DNA from: Sphingomonas citri
GTDB lineage: Bacteria; Pseudomonadota; Alphaproteobacteria; Sphingomonadales; Sphingomonadaceae
DNA length: 64,000 nt
Assembly (NCBI RefSeq): GCF_019429485.1
Contig: NZ_JAHXZN010000005.1
Coordinates: 1-64,000 of the forward strand
Reading direction: 5' to 3'
In this document: one piece after another, positions 63,882 to 64,000 of the stretch
How positions within the stretch are numbered: position 1 is the first letter of the stretch
Layout of the letters: the number at the start of each line of letters is the position of its first letter
The notes under the pieces: model-generated
Database searches by the model: none
Seen by the model: the letters and a program-made list of their open reading frames with translations, nothing else
Told to the model about the DNA's origin: nothing
Program-made: the position numbers and the translations under genes

Positions 63882-64000
63882 CGAGCGCGCGGCGCTGGCT
63901 GCGCTGATCCCCGAGTATGAAGCGGCGTTGCAGCCCGCGTCGCGGGAGGGCTGCCGCCGCGCGATCGCGAAGCTGGCGCTGGCGTACCCGGCGGCGAAGG
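63757..64000 (+). CDS. Partial phage protein running off the window
   Basis: The frame from ATG 63757 stays open to the end: MATALTTTDPSRRTPWCGLS…KLETLVTHAEGFSHVCSPDERAALAALIPEYEAALQPASREGCRRAIAKL… It overlaps the preceding gene by 125 bp. The helical repeat-like C-terminal part is typical of phage proteins of unknown function. The start is uncertain. Confidence 0.4.
   Translation, partial: MATALTTTDPSRRTPWCGLSATPKLETLVTHAEGFSHVCSPDERAALAALIPEYEAALQPASREGCRRAIAKLALAYPAAK

Overview
The window looks like chromosome of a high-GC alphaproteobacterium, most likely Sphingomonas or a close relative. The evidence is the gene content (CckA, a ChvI/ChvG-type two-component system, an N-terminally short HprK, RapZ, EIIA and HPr in one cluster), a 573-aa IlvD, the frequent GTG/TTG starts with 4-base stop/start overlaps, and several families of GC-rich intergenic inverted repeats. 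No species call is made.

Positions 1-51837 are core chromosome. In order: the tail of a probable rRNA pseudouridine synthase and rsmD; an MHS-type MFS transporter; a candidate C-loop small RNA; a Pit phosphate transporter behind a Pho-box-like site; a GFA-family protein; UvrD helicase behind a LexA-type box; small unknowns and a DoxX-like protein; an S9 peptidase; a DHA2 transporter; a Kef-type antiporter operon (CvpA, IscU-like, Kef, DUF423); radA behind a second LexA-type box; a secreted two-repeat protein; pckA; the ChvI/ChvG-HprK-RapZ-EIIA-HPr cluster; a TrmH-family methyltransferase; an ABM protein; rmuC (third LexA-type box) with an AAA ATPase; def, recR, fmt, truA; an RNA m5U methyltransferase with bifunctional nnr; ilvD; a receiver protein and cckA; DUF2062 and smpB; dapA; a Slt transglycosylase; two M28 peptidases; a NYN/OST-HTH protein; greB; ettA; two paralogous lipoproteins; and tRNA-Pro(UGG).

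From the 3' end of tRNA-Pro to the right edge (about 51838-64000) the sequence is the left part of a temperate prophage. A tyrosine integrase faces the tRNA. A leftward operon of small overlapping genes carries an orphan C5 cytosine methyltransferase, an HNH protein and an HU-like protein. The immunity region has an S24 repressor and a Cro-like protein. Near-identical 17-bp operators lie both at the repressor/cro promoter and at the leftward promoter, a lambda-like OL/OR layout. The repressor transcript also appears to carry a zinc-ribbon protein, a membrane coiled-coil protein and a stand-alone HIRAN protein. Rightward genes include a three-HTH protein, two ParB-nuclease-fold proteins and a replication-type gene holding phased palindromic iterons. 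The other attachment site lies outside the window.

The main leads are the C-loop RNA, three LexA-type boxes each in front of a DNA-repair gene, twin palindromes bracketing the pckA promoter, a RapZ without its P-loop lysine, and the prophage operator set and lysogen-expressed HIRAN cassette. All calls come from reading the sequence; no searches were run.
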